Shown: one piece after another, positions 33,339-47,000 of the stretch
Numbering within the stretch: position 1 is the stretch's first letter
Layout: each line of letters begins with the position of its first letter
DNA from: Brienomyrus brachyistius
Lineage: Eukaryota; Chordata; Actinopteri; Osteoglossiformes; Mormyridae
NCBI RefSeq assembly: GCF_023856365.1
Contig: NC_064537.1
Location: 10,417,072-10,481,071, forward strand
Direction: 5' to 3'
Length of the DNA stretch: 64,000 bases
Position numbers and translations under genes: made by a program
Notes under the pieces: model-generated
The model's input: the letters and a program-made list of their open reading frames with translations, nothing else
What the model was told of the DNA's origin: nothing
Database searches by the model: none

Positions 33339-34251
33339 CCACTGCACAGACAGGCGTATAGACAAAGGGTCAGCCACTGCACAGACTGGCGTACAGACAA
33401 AGGGTCAGCCACTGCACAGACTGGCGTACAGACAAAGGGTCAGCCACTGCACAGACTGGCGTACAGACAAAGGGTCAGCCACTGCACAGACTGGCGTACA
33501 GACAAAGGGTCAGCCACTGCACAGACTGGCGTACAGACAAAGGGTCAGCCACTGCACAGACAGGCGTATACACAAAAGGTCAACCACTGCACAGACAGGC
33601 GTATACACAAAAAGCCAGCCACTGTACAGACAGGCGTATAGACAAAAGGTCAGCCACTGTACAGACAGGCGTATAGACAAAAGGTCAGCCACTGCACAGA
33701 CAGGTGTATACACAAAAGGTCAACCACTGCACAGACAGGCGTATACACAAAAAGCCAGCCACTGTACAGAGAGGCGTATAGACAAAAGGTCAGCCACTGT
33801 ACAGACAGGAGTATAGACAAAAGGTCAGCCACTGTACAGACAAGCGTATAGACAAAAGGTCAGCCACAGTACAGACAAGCGTATAGACAAAAGGTCAGCC
33901 ACTGTACAGACAAGCTTATAGACAAAAGGTCAGTCACTGTACAGACAGGCATATTCACAAAAGGTCAGCCACTGAACAGGCGTATACACAAAAGGTCAGC
34001 CACTGTACAGACAGGCGTATTCACAAAAAGTCAGCCACTGTACAGACAGGCATATTCACAAAAGGTCAGCCACTGTACAGACAGGCATATTCACAAAAGG
34101 TCAGCCACTGCACAGGCGTATACACAAAAGGTCAGCCACTGTACAGACAGGCGTATTCACAAAAGGTCAGCCACTGTACAGACAGGCGTATTCACAAAAG
34201 GTCAGCCACTGCACAGACAGGCATATTCACAAAAGGTCAGCCACTGCACAG
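33339..34251. repeat. 35-bp minisatellite, about 26 units, before wiz exon 1
   Basis: The unit reads CACTGCACAGACAGGCGTAT then ACACAAAAGGTCAGC on the plus strand. The first six units (GACTGG, AAAGGG) form one subtype and the rest another (GACAGG, AAAAGG), with a few shortened units. It lies in intron 1 of wiz. Read on the minus strand each unit contains CTTTGTCT...GTCTGTGCAG, which resembles a 3' splice site. Confidence 0.95.
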
Positions 34252-34289
34252 CACCACTTCAGTACATTTTATATCAATGACATCTATCT

Positions 34290-34563
34290 AACCGCTTAAT
34301 CAAAACTGGGGTTGCGGGGGGGAACCTATCCCGGGAACAATGGGTGCAGGCAGGAGCCAACCCTGACACACTGCATGACGCACACACTCACAGGACCAAC
34401 TTAAACTCGCCAATAAACCTGCCCCACATGCTTTTGGACCATGGGAGGAAACTGGCGACCCCAGCAGAAACCTGTGCAAACTCCACACAGAAAGGACCCG
34501 GAACCAAACCCAGGACCTTCCTGCTGTGAGGCAGCAGCACTAACCACTGCGCCACTGTGCCGC
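34290..34563 (-). mobile_element. diverged tRNA-headed SINE copy
   Basis: On the minus strand it reads GTGGCGCAGTGGTTAGTGCT, then GGTTTGGTTCCGGG, and ends GATAAGCGGTTAGATAG-like. This is the same layout as the SINE copies near 9.3-11.9 kb but more diverged. Confidence 0.6.
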
Positions 34564-34645
34564 CATATCAGAGACATTTATAGCTCAATTATAGAATATC
34601 ACCTCAATACTGAGTGTTTCAGATCCCATAGCATTAATCTCCTCC

Positions 34646-34646
34646 T

Positions 34647-34743
<97 letters not shown>
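34646..34743. repeat. compound (CT)n(CA)n microsatellite
   Basis: About 20 bp of CT followed by about 78 bp of CA. It joins directly to the fish GGTCCCCA-type element at 34745-35020. Confidence 0.98.
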
Positions 34744-34744
<1 letters not shown>

Positions 34745-35020
34745 TCATCTTTGTGGGGACCGCCCATTCATTTCTATAGCCAAAACCCTAATCCCAACAA
34801 TGTCAACCTCACCCCTACTCTGCCCTACCCTTAACCATTTTCATGACCAAGCAAAATACAAGACTTTTGGCATATTTAGTTTTTCGTCTGCAGTCACAGA
34901 CTTTTAAAAACCTGAATTCCCCCTGGTGGAGACCAAAAAATGGTCCCCACAATGTCAAAAACAATAGGTTTTTTTTTTACATTGTGGAGACATTTGGTCC
35001 CCACAATATAATATATATCT
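34745..35020. repeat. GGTCCCCACAA-type interspersed element, copy 1
   Basis: It has TTGTGGGGACCGCCCATTCA at one end and TTTGGTCCCCACAATATA at the other, so the ends are inverted. A second copy in the other direction lies at 45250-45480, and both sit beside CA/TG repeats. It looks like a non-coding MITE common in fish; I do not name the family. Confidence 0.65.
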
Positions 35021-36019
35021 GACACACACCCACACACACAGGGCACGTGTAAACATAGCGACAAATCGTGTATGCTTCCCTAGTGGCTAATCAGAATTAT
35101 TTCTGCATTTCTATACTAATAAGGGTTTAGGTTTCCATCCACTCAATCAAAACACAACACTGCCCAAGACTCAGACGTTCCATGTTTTGTTTCGTCTTTT
35201 CTCCCTAACACGCACTATGAACCATGGGCATGTACAATCTATATGATTCCTACATTTATCGTTTCGGATCAGACCCTAACAATCTGTCTGTCAGCAGACA
35301 GTGGGGACAGCGGCGGTCGAGAACGCACCATCAAAACCACTGAATGGATTCAGTAATGATGGGATGATCACCACATCCCCTTTTGGAAACTCCTTCAGAG
35401 GCAACAGCTATTTTCAAATTGACTTTGGTAGTGGCCCCAAATCAACAAAAAACGACACTCCGATTATGAAAGGTTTGGAAAATTTTCAAGTGAGGCTTTA
35501 CCAGCTGACTGGCTTTCACGCTGTACCAATGTCTATCTCCTGAAGGCATGGAAAATTAGGTCAGTGTGTCCATGTTTGGGAATACAAGAAGTATTAACCA
35601 CAAGAACGAATCGAATGGATGTGGGAAAATATGACACGAGCGACGCATGTCACGACATGAAGACAAGTGATCTTATTCCTACTCATTCAGTGCATGCACC
35701 ACTGAGACACGCATACACGATTTGCCTCCAAGGACAGTTGTTTAACTGTTAAACCAGTCCTATTATAATTGTGGCTTCTTCCGCAGCATATTTAAGACAG
35801 CATATTGGAAATAAAGCTGCACGTGCCAAGTGAGCAAAGGCAGCAAGATTTCTGTGCGGTTTTAGCCACAGCTACCCTGCACGCTTCGTCCAGGCAGCTG
35901 GCTGGCTACAGAGTAGGCTTAGCTAGCGAGCTAGCATGCTAAGCATCCAGCAGCACCAGCTATGCATAGTGTCATCCGTCGCAAAAAGCACAGCTCCCCA
36001 GCTACCTAAAAGCAGACCC

Positions 36020-36480
36020 AGTAAACGGTGTCGGCAGGCCGAGCTCCCCTTTCTGTCTGTCCGCCTTCAAAGCGGCCTTCGTTAAGTACGTGTCGTCTGA
36101 GTACTCACGGAGAATGGCCTGGCTCGCCCGCCGTTCGATGTGAGCTCCCGGCCTGGGGGCCGCCTAGGCGCCGCGCCGCATGTTTCTGCGGGTGCGTGTG
36201 CGCCTCCGTGTGTCAGTACGCGGGTGTGCACGTCCCTGCGCGTCAGTGCTAGCGTGTGTGGCTGCGCGTGTGCGTGTACGTGTGCGCGTCGCTGTTTTAT
36301 TTTTTTCAGCTGTCACATTGGCGCGCTCTCCCTCTCGCGCTCGGGTGCAGCGCGTTTTCCCAGCGGGCGGGCGTACAGGACGGGCCACGGCTGCGTGACA
36401 TCACCCGGGCGCGAAGGGAGGCGCGGAGCGACGGAGCGGCCCGGCCATCTGCCATGTTGAGTGTGGCTGGGGAACGTATA
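36020..36480 (-). promoter_or_regulatory. wiz: CpG-island promoter and untranslated first exon of wiz (inferred)
   Basis: This is the most CpG-dense stretch of the window. On the minus strand a strong donor, CTCC|GTGAGTAC, lies at 36109/36108, which would end an untranslated exon and splice to the start exon about 2.8 kb away. A CRE-like TGACATCA half lies at about 36397. Transcription start is not known. Confidence 0.55.
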
Positions 36481-37021
36481 GCTGTCTACAGCACCGAGTC
36501 CGCATCTTCGATTCAGCATACTGCAGTGGTTTTCTTTCACTAAAAAAAGCATGTTTTTGTAATGGGATATGAAGCGCTTTTCTGCAGCCGAGCTTGGAGA
36601 TATGAGGGATTTTTTTAGTTTACCGAGCACTGGAAGGTGCCAACGACTTTGGTTTCCGTTTGGTTGCCGTCCCAATGAACTGAGGGTTTAACTTAACCAC
36701 CAAAAAATATATATACAGGTCATTTATCCTGTTTTCACCAAAATTTAAAGTACATGGTGTATTATTTCAATCATATTTACTTTTGTGAGTCAAACTGTTT
36801 GTGTGTTGGGGAAAACAATCCTGGGCAATTACAGATCAACTTTAAAACTATTTTCAGGTATTAATAACGTATCGGCTTTCATAATTTTTGGCAATTCCAA
36901 ATTCATTTTAATAAACAGGTTAATTGTCAGTTTAATCCCGGTACAGGTGGCAATTTGAAATGTCAACAGGCAAGGCTTGCAGGTAGTTTTAGGTGCAATG
37001 TGTGTACATCTTGCTAAAATT

Positions 37022-37222
37022 AATTGGTACCACTTTACGCTAGGGCTCCCTTTTACCACTTGTAAATGGTAGTAACTCATTAATAAAAAGACAACTGTTA
37101 TAACTTGTTTGAAATTGTCTATTAATAATTTACAAACTGTTACAACCTAATTAATAACCAGATTATAAACCACTCATAAACGCTTTATATGGATGGCCTT
37201 ATTGTAAAGTGGCACCAATTAG
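37022..37222. mobile_element. MITE-like element with inverted ends
   Basis: The left end TTGGTACCACTTTAC pairs with the right end GTAAAGTGGCACCAA. The inside is AT-rich (repeated TTATAA/AACCA-type words) with no ORF. It lies between wiz and rasal3. No clear target duplication could be fixed. Confidence 0.5.
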
Positions 37223-37993
37223 TTGGTTGATTTTTGTGATATTTGCACAGCAGATCTAACCAATGGGAGGTGTATGCTGGGTTTTAGCTCTGTACATTCA
37301 TGTTTTGCTGGTTGTCAGCAGAGAAACGGGAGGTTACGAAATCATTTTTAAGGTTTTATTAAGTTATGATATAAAACTGAAATGAATGTTTGAAAAGAAA
37401 CTGCAGAAAGGAGATTGAGTAGGGAAAACAGTATTTTTTGGTATATAATCATGCACTTATACTGAAACCAACCACCTGTTTTTTAGTCACTATTATTATT
37501 ATTTTTCCCCATGGGTTAAAGCTAAGGCCAACTGCTGAGGATAAAATTTGCTAGGGGGGTGACCAGCTGCCTATCAGGGAACCCGGGTATAAATGGCTCC
37601 CATTAGGCTGCGGAGAACAGTTCTGGTTTGCTGCCGGGTCCGGGTGTGTGCCAGAATCTGCCTATTAAGTATCTGTGCTGTACAGTTCACAGGGGGTCCG
37701 TGGATTGGGATGCCAGTCTGTTGCAGAGCTCCAAATAAGCATAGTAAAAGGTGGCGATTAGCCCCCCACCCCTGGAGGTGCAAGCTGACACCTACTGATT
37801 TTTTTTTTTTTTTTTTACCGGAACCCCCACCAAATTAAGTACTGGTGCACGAAAAAGCTTTCCAGTATTCCTTTAACAATGTTCACATTTCACTGCATTC
37901 ATTATTTGAGCTGCACAGGACTTTGAACCACGTGTAAAAGTCACAGTGTTGCCATGGCGCCCTGCTGACGGTCGCATGTCCCAGTGGTCCCGC

Positions 37994-38098
37994 TCAGTTG
38001 CCGTTGCTCTCGGGCTCGACCACTGACTCTGGATGCTGCATGTTCCTCTGACTGCTGAGCTTGTTCATGTCTTTGAGCAGCTCTGCAAACTGCTCCTC
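37994..38098 (-). CDS. rasal3: rasal3 coding exon 17 (stop)
   Basis: It encodes [20 protein letters not shown] and [14 protein letters not shown], then TGA at 37994-37996. The exon was found by phase continuity from exon 16. A candidate AATAAA on the minus strand lies at 37355-37360. Confidence 0.88.
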   Translation of the reverse strand, partial: EEQFAELLKDMNKLSSQRNMQHPESVVEPESNGN

Positions 38099-41000
38099 CT
38101 GAGAAAATGTACAAAATATAATGAGTCAGTAACGCAGTTGAGTAGAACGAGAGGAGTTCAGGGAGTGACATTTTTAGATATTTTTGAGCATTATTCGCTG
38201 TTCTAAATAGAGAAGCAATGGGTTTATTGATTGCCTGTGTTAAGTACCATAATAAATGATCAATTTGGCTTTCAGTGGAATCAGCAAGGACTCATACTGG
38301 CTTCAGTTTATTGTTCCATTCAGCAGTTTTTTACCCTTGATGACTTACCAGCACGTTCATCCTCTCTGCTGCAGCCATGGCGACAGTTAACTTCCTCTCA
38401 TCCTCTTCCCTCTCTTCCTCTATTACTCCAAGTCTGATGGAAGTAGAGAAAAGTAAAGTCTGAACTGTTTCTGTACTTCTAAGGTACCGTTCGCCGTCCC
38501 CATGACCTGTCCTGGTCTCCCTCACCTGAAGGTGGTGCTGGCGAGCTGCTCCTCCTGCATGGCGAGCAGGTCCTGCATCTGCTTGATTGTGTTCTGCAGC
38601 TCCACCTTCTGTTCCTCGCTCTCGGCGATGAAGTCCTCCAGTCGCTTGGCCATCTCCAGCTCGCGCTCCGTCACTTGGTCCACGCCAAGCCGCAGCTCGG
38701 ACAGTTCTTCCTCGTGCTGCGCGTGCGTCAGAGGGTCCGTGTCAGCAATCGTGTAGGTGCTGCTATCGCCACGGGCCATAAGGCAAAGGGTGGCAACACC
38801 CACCTTCTTCAGGACGCTAAACTCCTCCGGCTCAGAGCTCATCGGGTGCGGCTCTTTGACTATGACTTGCCAGGGCACACGAGTTGGGTGAGGCTTCACG
38901 CTGGGGCTCTAAGGGAAGGCAGACACAGGCGGGGCCATCGAAACCCAGTGAGTGAACCGTGGCACCACTGGCATAGCTAGGTGACACACTGTGCTGCCCA
39001 TCTCCAGCATCCATCATGACAAGCAAGCCGGCAGCGATGAATAACTTGCAAGGAAACGTGCGAGGATGCAACGATGCGAGACGGATGGTGCACATACCGT
39101 GATGTTCATGCCTTTGTCGGGTTCACTGCAGGCAGCTGGCAGCTGGAGGTTCTCGCTGCTCGTCTGCCGCTTTGGGGGGTGCCAGAGACGTGGCTTGACA
39201 CGGTTTGGGACACTCTGGGTCCTCGTCACCCGCTTCCCAGCTCGGCTCTCCCTGTTCCTGCCGTCGTGCTGGTAGGGGCTGTATTCTGGAAGGTCCCGCG
39301 GAGGCACGTAGGTTGGCTTGGTCTGCTCCGACCTTAAGCTGTGGGCCATACAATGAGGTCAGTTTGATCCCTGTCTCTGCTTTCTCTTTGAAATCGCTGT
39401 TCTGTTTGTTCGTTTGTCTTCTGGGTGCTGCCCCCCTCACTCGCGCACTTACTTGCAGATTGTGATGTGGGGAGCGCTGGGGCCCAGCGAGTCTGAGATC
39501 TGGTTCAGAATGGTGGGCAAAGGGAGCAGCTTCTCCACCGTTTCCTGCAAGAGACACTCATCGCTATGATTCCACTGGCAGGCAGGATGGGATTGAGCAG
39601 GACAGAGCGTTGGTAGGGGGGTCGTGGGAAGTACGTACCTGCTTCATGGGAGAGATGATGTCAATGAGCAGGCCGTGAAGCACGGCTAGGCGAAGGGGCA
39701 GGTCCACGTAGCCGTCGAACCTCGCCATGGCCAGCTCGCTGTCTGGGTCGGACACCCGCTGCAGGAAGCTCCGCATGGCCTCCCAGTGCTCCTGCAGGAA
39801 GTCGTTCATGAAGAGCATATACTCCTCCTTTTCTCCAAACCTGCAGCACAGGGGAGGGGAGAGACTGCACTGAGAACTGGACACATGGCTGTAAGAGTGT
39901 TGGCTGAAGAACCAAGAGGGGCCTGTTTGGCGTGTAAATGTGCATGCAGCCCTTTAAATGCGCTGTTTGGCACACCGATTTTTTGGGAGAGTAACAAGTG
40001 CGGAAAGAGCATTAGGTTTTCTGAAGGATTGGCTGGGTTGCGATGCCTCATATTGTCAATTGTGAAAAAAAAACGCTGTAATGGTAACAAGAATCAAGAG
40101 CAGTCTTAGCTACCAGCAGACAGCTGCGTGTTTTCCACGACGGCGCCGATTGGCTTGATACAGCCGTCTGAGACTCACAAGGTGAAGTTGGCCAGGTTCT
40201 GTATGACCTTGGCAGTGAGGGTGAGGGCGCGCAGCGTCGGCGGGTCCGGGTAGGGCTGCATTAGGCCGAAGAGGGAGGGGCTGAGGATGGCGGGGCACAG
40301 GAAACGCAGGAAGAGCGAGGCAGAGATGAGGCGCTGGCCAATCTCCACCCGCCCGCGTGCCTCGCAGTCCTCCACCCAGCTGGAGAAAATTTCATTCAGC
40401 TCCACTGGGAAAGATCTGGGGCCGGCGGGGAGGGAATGTTCCGGAAATAATCGAGCGCAGTTAAGAAGTGGTGAAAATAAGAAAGTCATGGAGGGGGAGT
40501 GGAGGAACCCAAGGGACACACGTAAGATAAGAAGGCAGCGGAAAGAAAGTGGAGAAGAGAGAGAATCGTTTTTAAGATTGTTTGTACATAAAAAGTCAAA
40601 ACTGATACACATAACAGTTTATTTTGCTGATTGACTTGTGCAGTAACGTGCGGCGTGTCTCACTCGTGCATCTCCGTGATTCTCTTCACCACATCCTCAC
40701 AGGCCTCCCTCAGGTTTTTCTGGTTACTAGGGAGCTCTGAGGCGGTGCACTTGCGTGGGTCCACCTCGCAGCTCTCCGCGGAGCCGTACAGCCGCGTGAT
40801 GAAGTCTCCTGAGAGCGGACGGGGAGGTGAGTTCCTGATGGAGCGCCTGTGTTCCTGCAGCCTAAATGATCTCACCTTTGTGGCAAATCCCTGACCTTTC
40901 CATCAAATTCCGGCAGTACCACCGCTTCCGGCTGATGAGAAGTTTTCCCTAACCTTTTTGGAGTGTTTTACTGTCACACCACTGAAAACACTACGCATTT

Positions 41001-44000
41001 TGGCCCAAAAGCTCAATTTTAGTCTCATTAGATCACAACACTCTTGTCCTGTCAGGTAGATTCCAAATGATCATTGAGATGTTTCTTCCAGAGTAACAGC
41101 TTTTGTCCATAGATATGCATACATACGCTGTAGCTATTTCAGGTTAGTCATTTGCCTATTCTAGACAATTTCTGGGTGTGTCGACGCAATTTCGCCCTGT
41201 GCCAGCAGTACTCACAGGGATATCGATGGCTATTGTTTTTCATTTGGATGACTGTACCCCTGCTTTTGCTATGTTTATGTGCTCCTGGGTCTTTATTTTA
41301 ATGTTTTGGACTCGCTGACTGACACACAATCCCTGCCTAAACCGGAGCTTTCATTCAGTAAACGGCTTCTTCAAAGGCCAATAGCAAGACAACTAGGAAA
41401 TTCCTTTCATTCTTTTGTTCTACGGACACATGGTTCACTTTCGCATTTAAATATTTTCTCACTGCAATGCACTTAGTAGCTAGACAAATACGTGCATTTA
41501 TAATCTGTAAGATATGGAAGCATGTGCCGAATGTGAATACTTTTGCACGGCACCGCAGCAGTAAACAGGAAGTCGCCCCCGCCCCTCCCCCCCCCGCGCC
41601 AGGCAGGCCGTACCCAGAGTGTCGATGAGGTACTTCTGCCCCACCAGCTTCATGTACTCGTCGATGGCCTTGGTGGCCAGAGTGTTCTCCCTGAAGATCA
41701 GCGCCTCCTTCTCCCCGCAGCGCTGCACTTCCGCCCTCCCCAGGGTGATCAGGAACTCCTGGAAACGCACCCGGATGCCCCTTTTTTAATAGTTGATAAT
41801 GATTAGATTACGGGTCGCCAATGAGCCAACCACGAGATATTAGTAGCCCGCAGAAAACCAGTGAGCCATCCTTCCACCCCCACAACACCTTATACCATCA
41901 CTGCCAGGGGTGTACCTAGAAATTCTTCCCCCACTGACAAAATTTAACCTTGGGCCCCTTGCACCCAATTTTATATAAAGTATTACACATCCAAGGACCC
42001 CTGTCAAGTATAGAAAAGGTTGGAGACCCCTAGATTAGATTGTTTTAAATAATTAGCCCCCAGTTTTCGGAAAGGAGACCAGATGTATTTGTGATGCGCC
42101 TTGCACAGTTTTGGTAACGTCATCGGCCCTTTCTTGTGACACTCGGGGCTTTTGAACATGGCGCCCTGCAACCCAGCCCTGCTCCCCGTGGATAAACATT
42201 GGTGTTTTCCCCTGGGTGCTCACCTTGGCCTTCCCGATGCTCTGCAGCACATGCACCAGCGCCCTGGCCAGCTCCTCCTTCTCCCGCACGGACAACAGGG
42301 GTTCTAGGTCGACGCACATCTCCTCGTAGTTCATCGTCACAAACTCGGCAAACTCCTTGTAGCGTTCGATGGGCAGCACCCGCAGGTTCTGGAAGCGGCT
42401 CTTAACGCGGAGCGAGGCCTGCGGCCCCAGCTGGTCCTTGATGCCCCCAGAGCCCGCTGCTTTATAGGGGACGATGCGGTACCAGTCCTCGTGAAAGGCC
42501 CGTCCTCGGATGTTGGCCAGGGAGATGGCGACGCTGCCCAGCGGGAAGCTGGAGGTCTCGTCTCGCGAGTGGCGCTTCTTTTTGGACTCGTCGTCCCGGA
42601 AGAGGTGCAGCGTCAGCTGGGACACAGGCGGCAGGTTGTCCAGTTCGAAAAGCTCTCCCCAGAACAGCTGACAGCCTCCCGGGCCGGTGCCAGCCCCGCC
42701 CCCTCCCAGGCCCCCTGCTGAGGCTGCCACGCCCACTTCGGCCACCAAGCTGGAGCGCTGCGAGGATTTCCCGATGGCACGGCTGCTGGTGCGTGCAAAG
42801 AGGACGCCGTCCAGGTGCAGCTCGCAATAATAGCGCCTTTTTGGGGGCAGGTCCTTGGCCTCGTTCACCCAGAGGCTGAGGGAGTTTTCCGTGCGCTCGC
42901 AGTTGTCCTGGAGTAGCGGGGGCAATGAAAAGAGCACGCTTTTAGCATGCTAACCCTGCGTAGGCTAAACTCACACAAACAGCAGCTTAATCTGCTTGTA
43001 TTACATACATCATCCAATGCAGGGTCATAGTGATTCTGAAGGCCGTCCTATGAAGGTAGAGGAAGCCCTGGGAAGGATGCAAGGCGTTCAAACACACACT
43101 AGATCCACACACAGACCCTGGAGTGAGAATCAAACCCCGAACTATTCATTGTAGGACACTTATTCAGTTTCAAAGGTGTGTTTCAAGAGAGGCTGATGGA
43201 TACAGCACAGCCAAGCTGAACTGCACTCTGTTATCATCGAACTTAAGTCAGCGATTCAGTTTTTAGAGATTCAAATGGCCGGGACACAAATGCTCATGAC
43301 AGGAATTACCTTCTTCGATTTGTTGTTTTGGTAGCAAGTGATAAATGAGTTTGGAAAATTAGGCACACAAAACACCAATGTAAAATTATATCATCTTGAT
43401 TATCATTTTAATAACAGGGCTGCACATTTTGGGGTGTGAGACCAAAAATAAAAAATTGCACTAAGAAAATTTGCGTCTCAGATGATATTTTTTTGCAATT
43501 AATTAAATGACACTAATGCTTTGAGTCCATATCTTTAAATCAGTTATTTGTCTTGCTTCATTATTTAGAGGAAAGCTGTTGCCTGCAGCCTGGTCCAACC
43601 ACATTGACGTCACATTAATTGTCCAAGTTTGGGTTCCTGTCCTTTTAAATGCTTAACAAGATTGAGCCGATAGCACCCCCTCAGGCAGATGATAGAGGCC
43701 ACATAAGACAAATTATTTGGTGAATCTAGGCCAATGAGTTCCAACCTAGCCTCGCAGACCCCCCAGAAAGTCCAAATTTTTGTTCCCCCCCTGCTCCCAA
43801 CACACATGTACCAGGTATTTGTTTTTCTTGGTTGGCTGGGGGCTGGGAAAGCAATAATGTGACCCGAGTCGCTGTTTTATGTGCCTGGGGGCCTGCAGCT
43901 GTACCTTATTGGGCTGGGCAGAACGCCTCAGGTTCTCAATCCAGCGGTCCCTCTCCGCGGCGGAGCTGCACCCGAAACAGTGGTTGTTCTCGGAATTAAT

Positions 44001-47000
44001 CACCTGTGAGGAGGCAAGCCATATTGTCAGAGGCACATTATCAACACTCATACAGCTAACCCTTATTTTGTTGGCTGAGGACCCAAGGAATGCTAGGCTC
44101 TCTATCCGCAAACCTGAAAACCCATGTAAGAAACCTTGGTTTTTTTGATTCATCTTTAAACTTTGATTTACAAATAAGGCCTGTGGTAAAGGGCAGTTTC
44201 TTTCATTATCATATCACAAAACTGAAGCCCTTCCTTTCGCCTAATGATTTGGAGTCGTGCCTTTATTATTTTCATTACTATTTAGTTGTTATTTATTTTC
44301 TTTAGCTTTGAGTAGGCCATGAGTATGATTGCTTTTTTAAATCGTGGCTAATTAATAATGTTAATTTGTTGTTATTCATTTCATTAATTTATCTAAGAGT
44401 ATTTATTGCGTTTCACAATAAATAAAGTCCTTACAGCACTTCGGTAAACTCTTGTTGTTTTAAACGTGCTTCATAAATGAACTGATTTGACTCGACTAGT
44501 GGGAGCAGCACGAGCGTGCTACCAGATACAGGATATAACACCGTACAGATCTACAGGGGAAAAGGATGCAAGCAAAGTCAGTGTGTAACATCCCAGAGCT
44601 CAGTGGAGCAGAATAACAAATCACACTGGTCCAAAAACAGCTTCAATGACAGCATTGCGAAAAAGTGTCTGTACTGTTTGAAATCTTCATCTGGTTTGCA
44701 AGTGACTGTTAGTAGCTAATTTTGTGTAGTGTCCAGTGTTTTTAGACTTGTACATGGGCATTCATAGGAAGTACAATATGTATGTTTTTCAATGTGTCAT
44801 TCATCTCACTTGTTGGTCACTTTGGACAAAAGCTTCTGCTAGATATGTAAAACGTAATGCATATATACAGATCAGGTGGTAAAGGAGAGTGTTTGGGAAG
44901 TCGGTCACAAAAGCATGTGGTAAAGTCAACGTATGGAGATCAGGGGCACCTCAAAGCAGAACTTCTCGCCCAGGATGGAGCTGTGCACAGGCCGGATGAC
45001 TGTGGTCTGGTCTGAGCTCAGGTCCAGGCTCTCCACCCCGCTGACGGGGATGGACAGGGACTCCCGGGAGCCGTGCAGCCTAAGGGAAGGGTTCAGGACA
45101 TAAGGTGAGCTCATGTTCACGCTGCATGCTGGTTTTTCTTGTAGACAAATTAATAATTAAACTCCGATGGGGGTGGAGCAGTGCTGCTCCTCACGCTTGT
45201 AGAGCGTGTGTGTGTGTGTGTGTTTGTGTTTGTGTGTGTGGCTGGCTTATGTTTATATTACATTGTGGGGACCAAATGGTCCCCAGATTGTGGTAAAAAC
45301 CTGTTATTTTGACGTCGTGTGGACCATTTTTCAGGTCCCCACAATGATCTGAGAATTCAATCTAAAAACTAAAAATGCCAGTAGTCTTGTATTTTGTTTC
45401 TTATGGTTAGGGCTGGGTAGGGGTTAAGGTTGTTCTGTTGCCCATAGAAATGAATGTAGAGTCCCCACAATGACATAATTACGTGTGTGTGTGTGTTCGT
45501 GCGTGCGCGCGTGCATGTGCGCCTGCACCCTGAGATGGATTGATGGGATAAGCTGATTGGGTAAAGTAGACAGTAAATGCAGGTAAAGTCCCACTTAAGC
45601 TGCAGTTATTAGAGGTCACCTGTGCTTGACATGAGCACATCCACAGAACTGAAAACACCATCGGGGGAAACTCAGCGAGGGACAAAGCACAGGGCCCACA
45701 GCTCATACCTGCTCACAGCACTGTGTTCGATGGAATTTAACTGTGTGCGGCTGTTCCTCTGAGCTGCATTCATGAAACGACGAAAGATCAGCTTCTGTGG
45801 ACGGGGACAGAGAGAGGTGGCATGTGGGAAGTCCAGTGTGCCCTCAGCCAATCACAGTCCCAGGAAACGGTAGAGCCCACACTCACTCTGACAGCACTGG
45901 TATCCTTTGCCTTGGCACTGGGAGCCACCACGTCTGGGTTGCATTCTGGGAGACAGGGGGGAGAGCACAGTCAGCAGCCAGACGCCAGGTGACAAGATCT
46001 CTGCTCCTCGATCACCAAGGGGGGGGGGCTGTCCTCTATCAAGGGAGCGATCTGTGTTTCAGGCTGTACCGCCATGCACCGATCTAACCACAGGAAGCAG
46101 AGCTATTTCCTCCCTGCAATGTGCACTGCTGATAAACATAAAGCGCAGTGAGCAGTTGCAGGCATCAGCATGTCCATTACAGTGCCTCACTCGACGCACT
46201 TGAAGTTTCATTGGACGCCCGTGGTCATTCTCCATCCTTGACGCATTTGCGCGGGCGGCCAGTCCTAAAGGCCCAATGGTGTGTCCCCCCTCGCACCCCT
46301 GCCCCGACTTTAGTCATTTATCTATGAAATGCATCCTTATGTCCATCATGGAGAGAAACTGTGAATTAGGGAAAAAGAATATTTACTGTGCCACAACTTA
46401 CAGAGTTTCAGTGACTACTCGTCTTAGCAATCGTGCAAAGCCTGCAGCACAGCGGAATTGCATCCACAGATCCCGCCAAATGCTTTCCTCCCTTCCCATC
46501 TGTCGCGCTGTCCTGTTTCGCCTCCTAAGCACCTGCGGATCTCAGGGATGTGCTGCCCTACTGCCCCCAAAAGTAACTAAGGTACCCAAACGTAACCACG
46601 GTAACTATGGTCAGAGCGGTGATGGAGGGTTCTGTGGTGCGGTCATCTCATGTGGAAGGATGTAGCCCCCAGCCCTTCAGGGACCACACCTATCATAGGG
46701 TAACGGTAGAAGTTTGCATCACTCATGCTTCAGTCGTTAGAGTTTATCGTCATTGTCTTTCATTGCCGTGCAGACGGAATAGGTCCATTTTGATGAAAAA
46801 AAAACATTTATAAAGGTTAATCACCAGGATCTTCAACGGGATAAGCGATATGGTAGATAGTAGAATTGTTGGTTTAAGGTTAATTACAGATTCATCAATT
46901 TTATATCCTACATACATTTTATGTTGCAGCCATAAAAACACATTTCTGTAGGACATAACCATACTTCTTGGTATATTTAACTCATAAAACACCCAAAGCT

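Noticed and set aside
33510..33832. Minus-strand repeats reading LSVQWLTFCLYA
   Set aside because: They are the 35-bp minisatellite read in frame. The peptide changes with frame and has no known relative.
36028..36543. Arg/Val-rich ORFs on both strands
   Set aside because: They come from the GC-rich CpG island with GTGCGTGT-type repeats, not from a gene.
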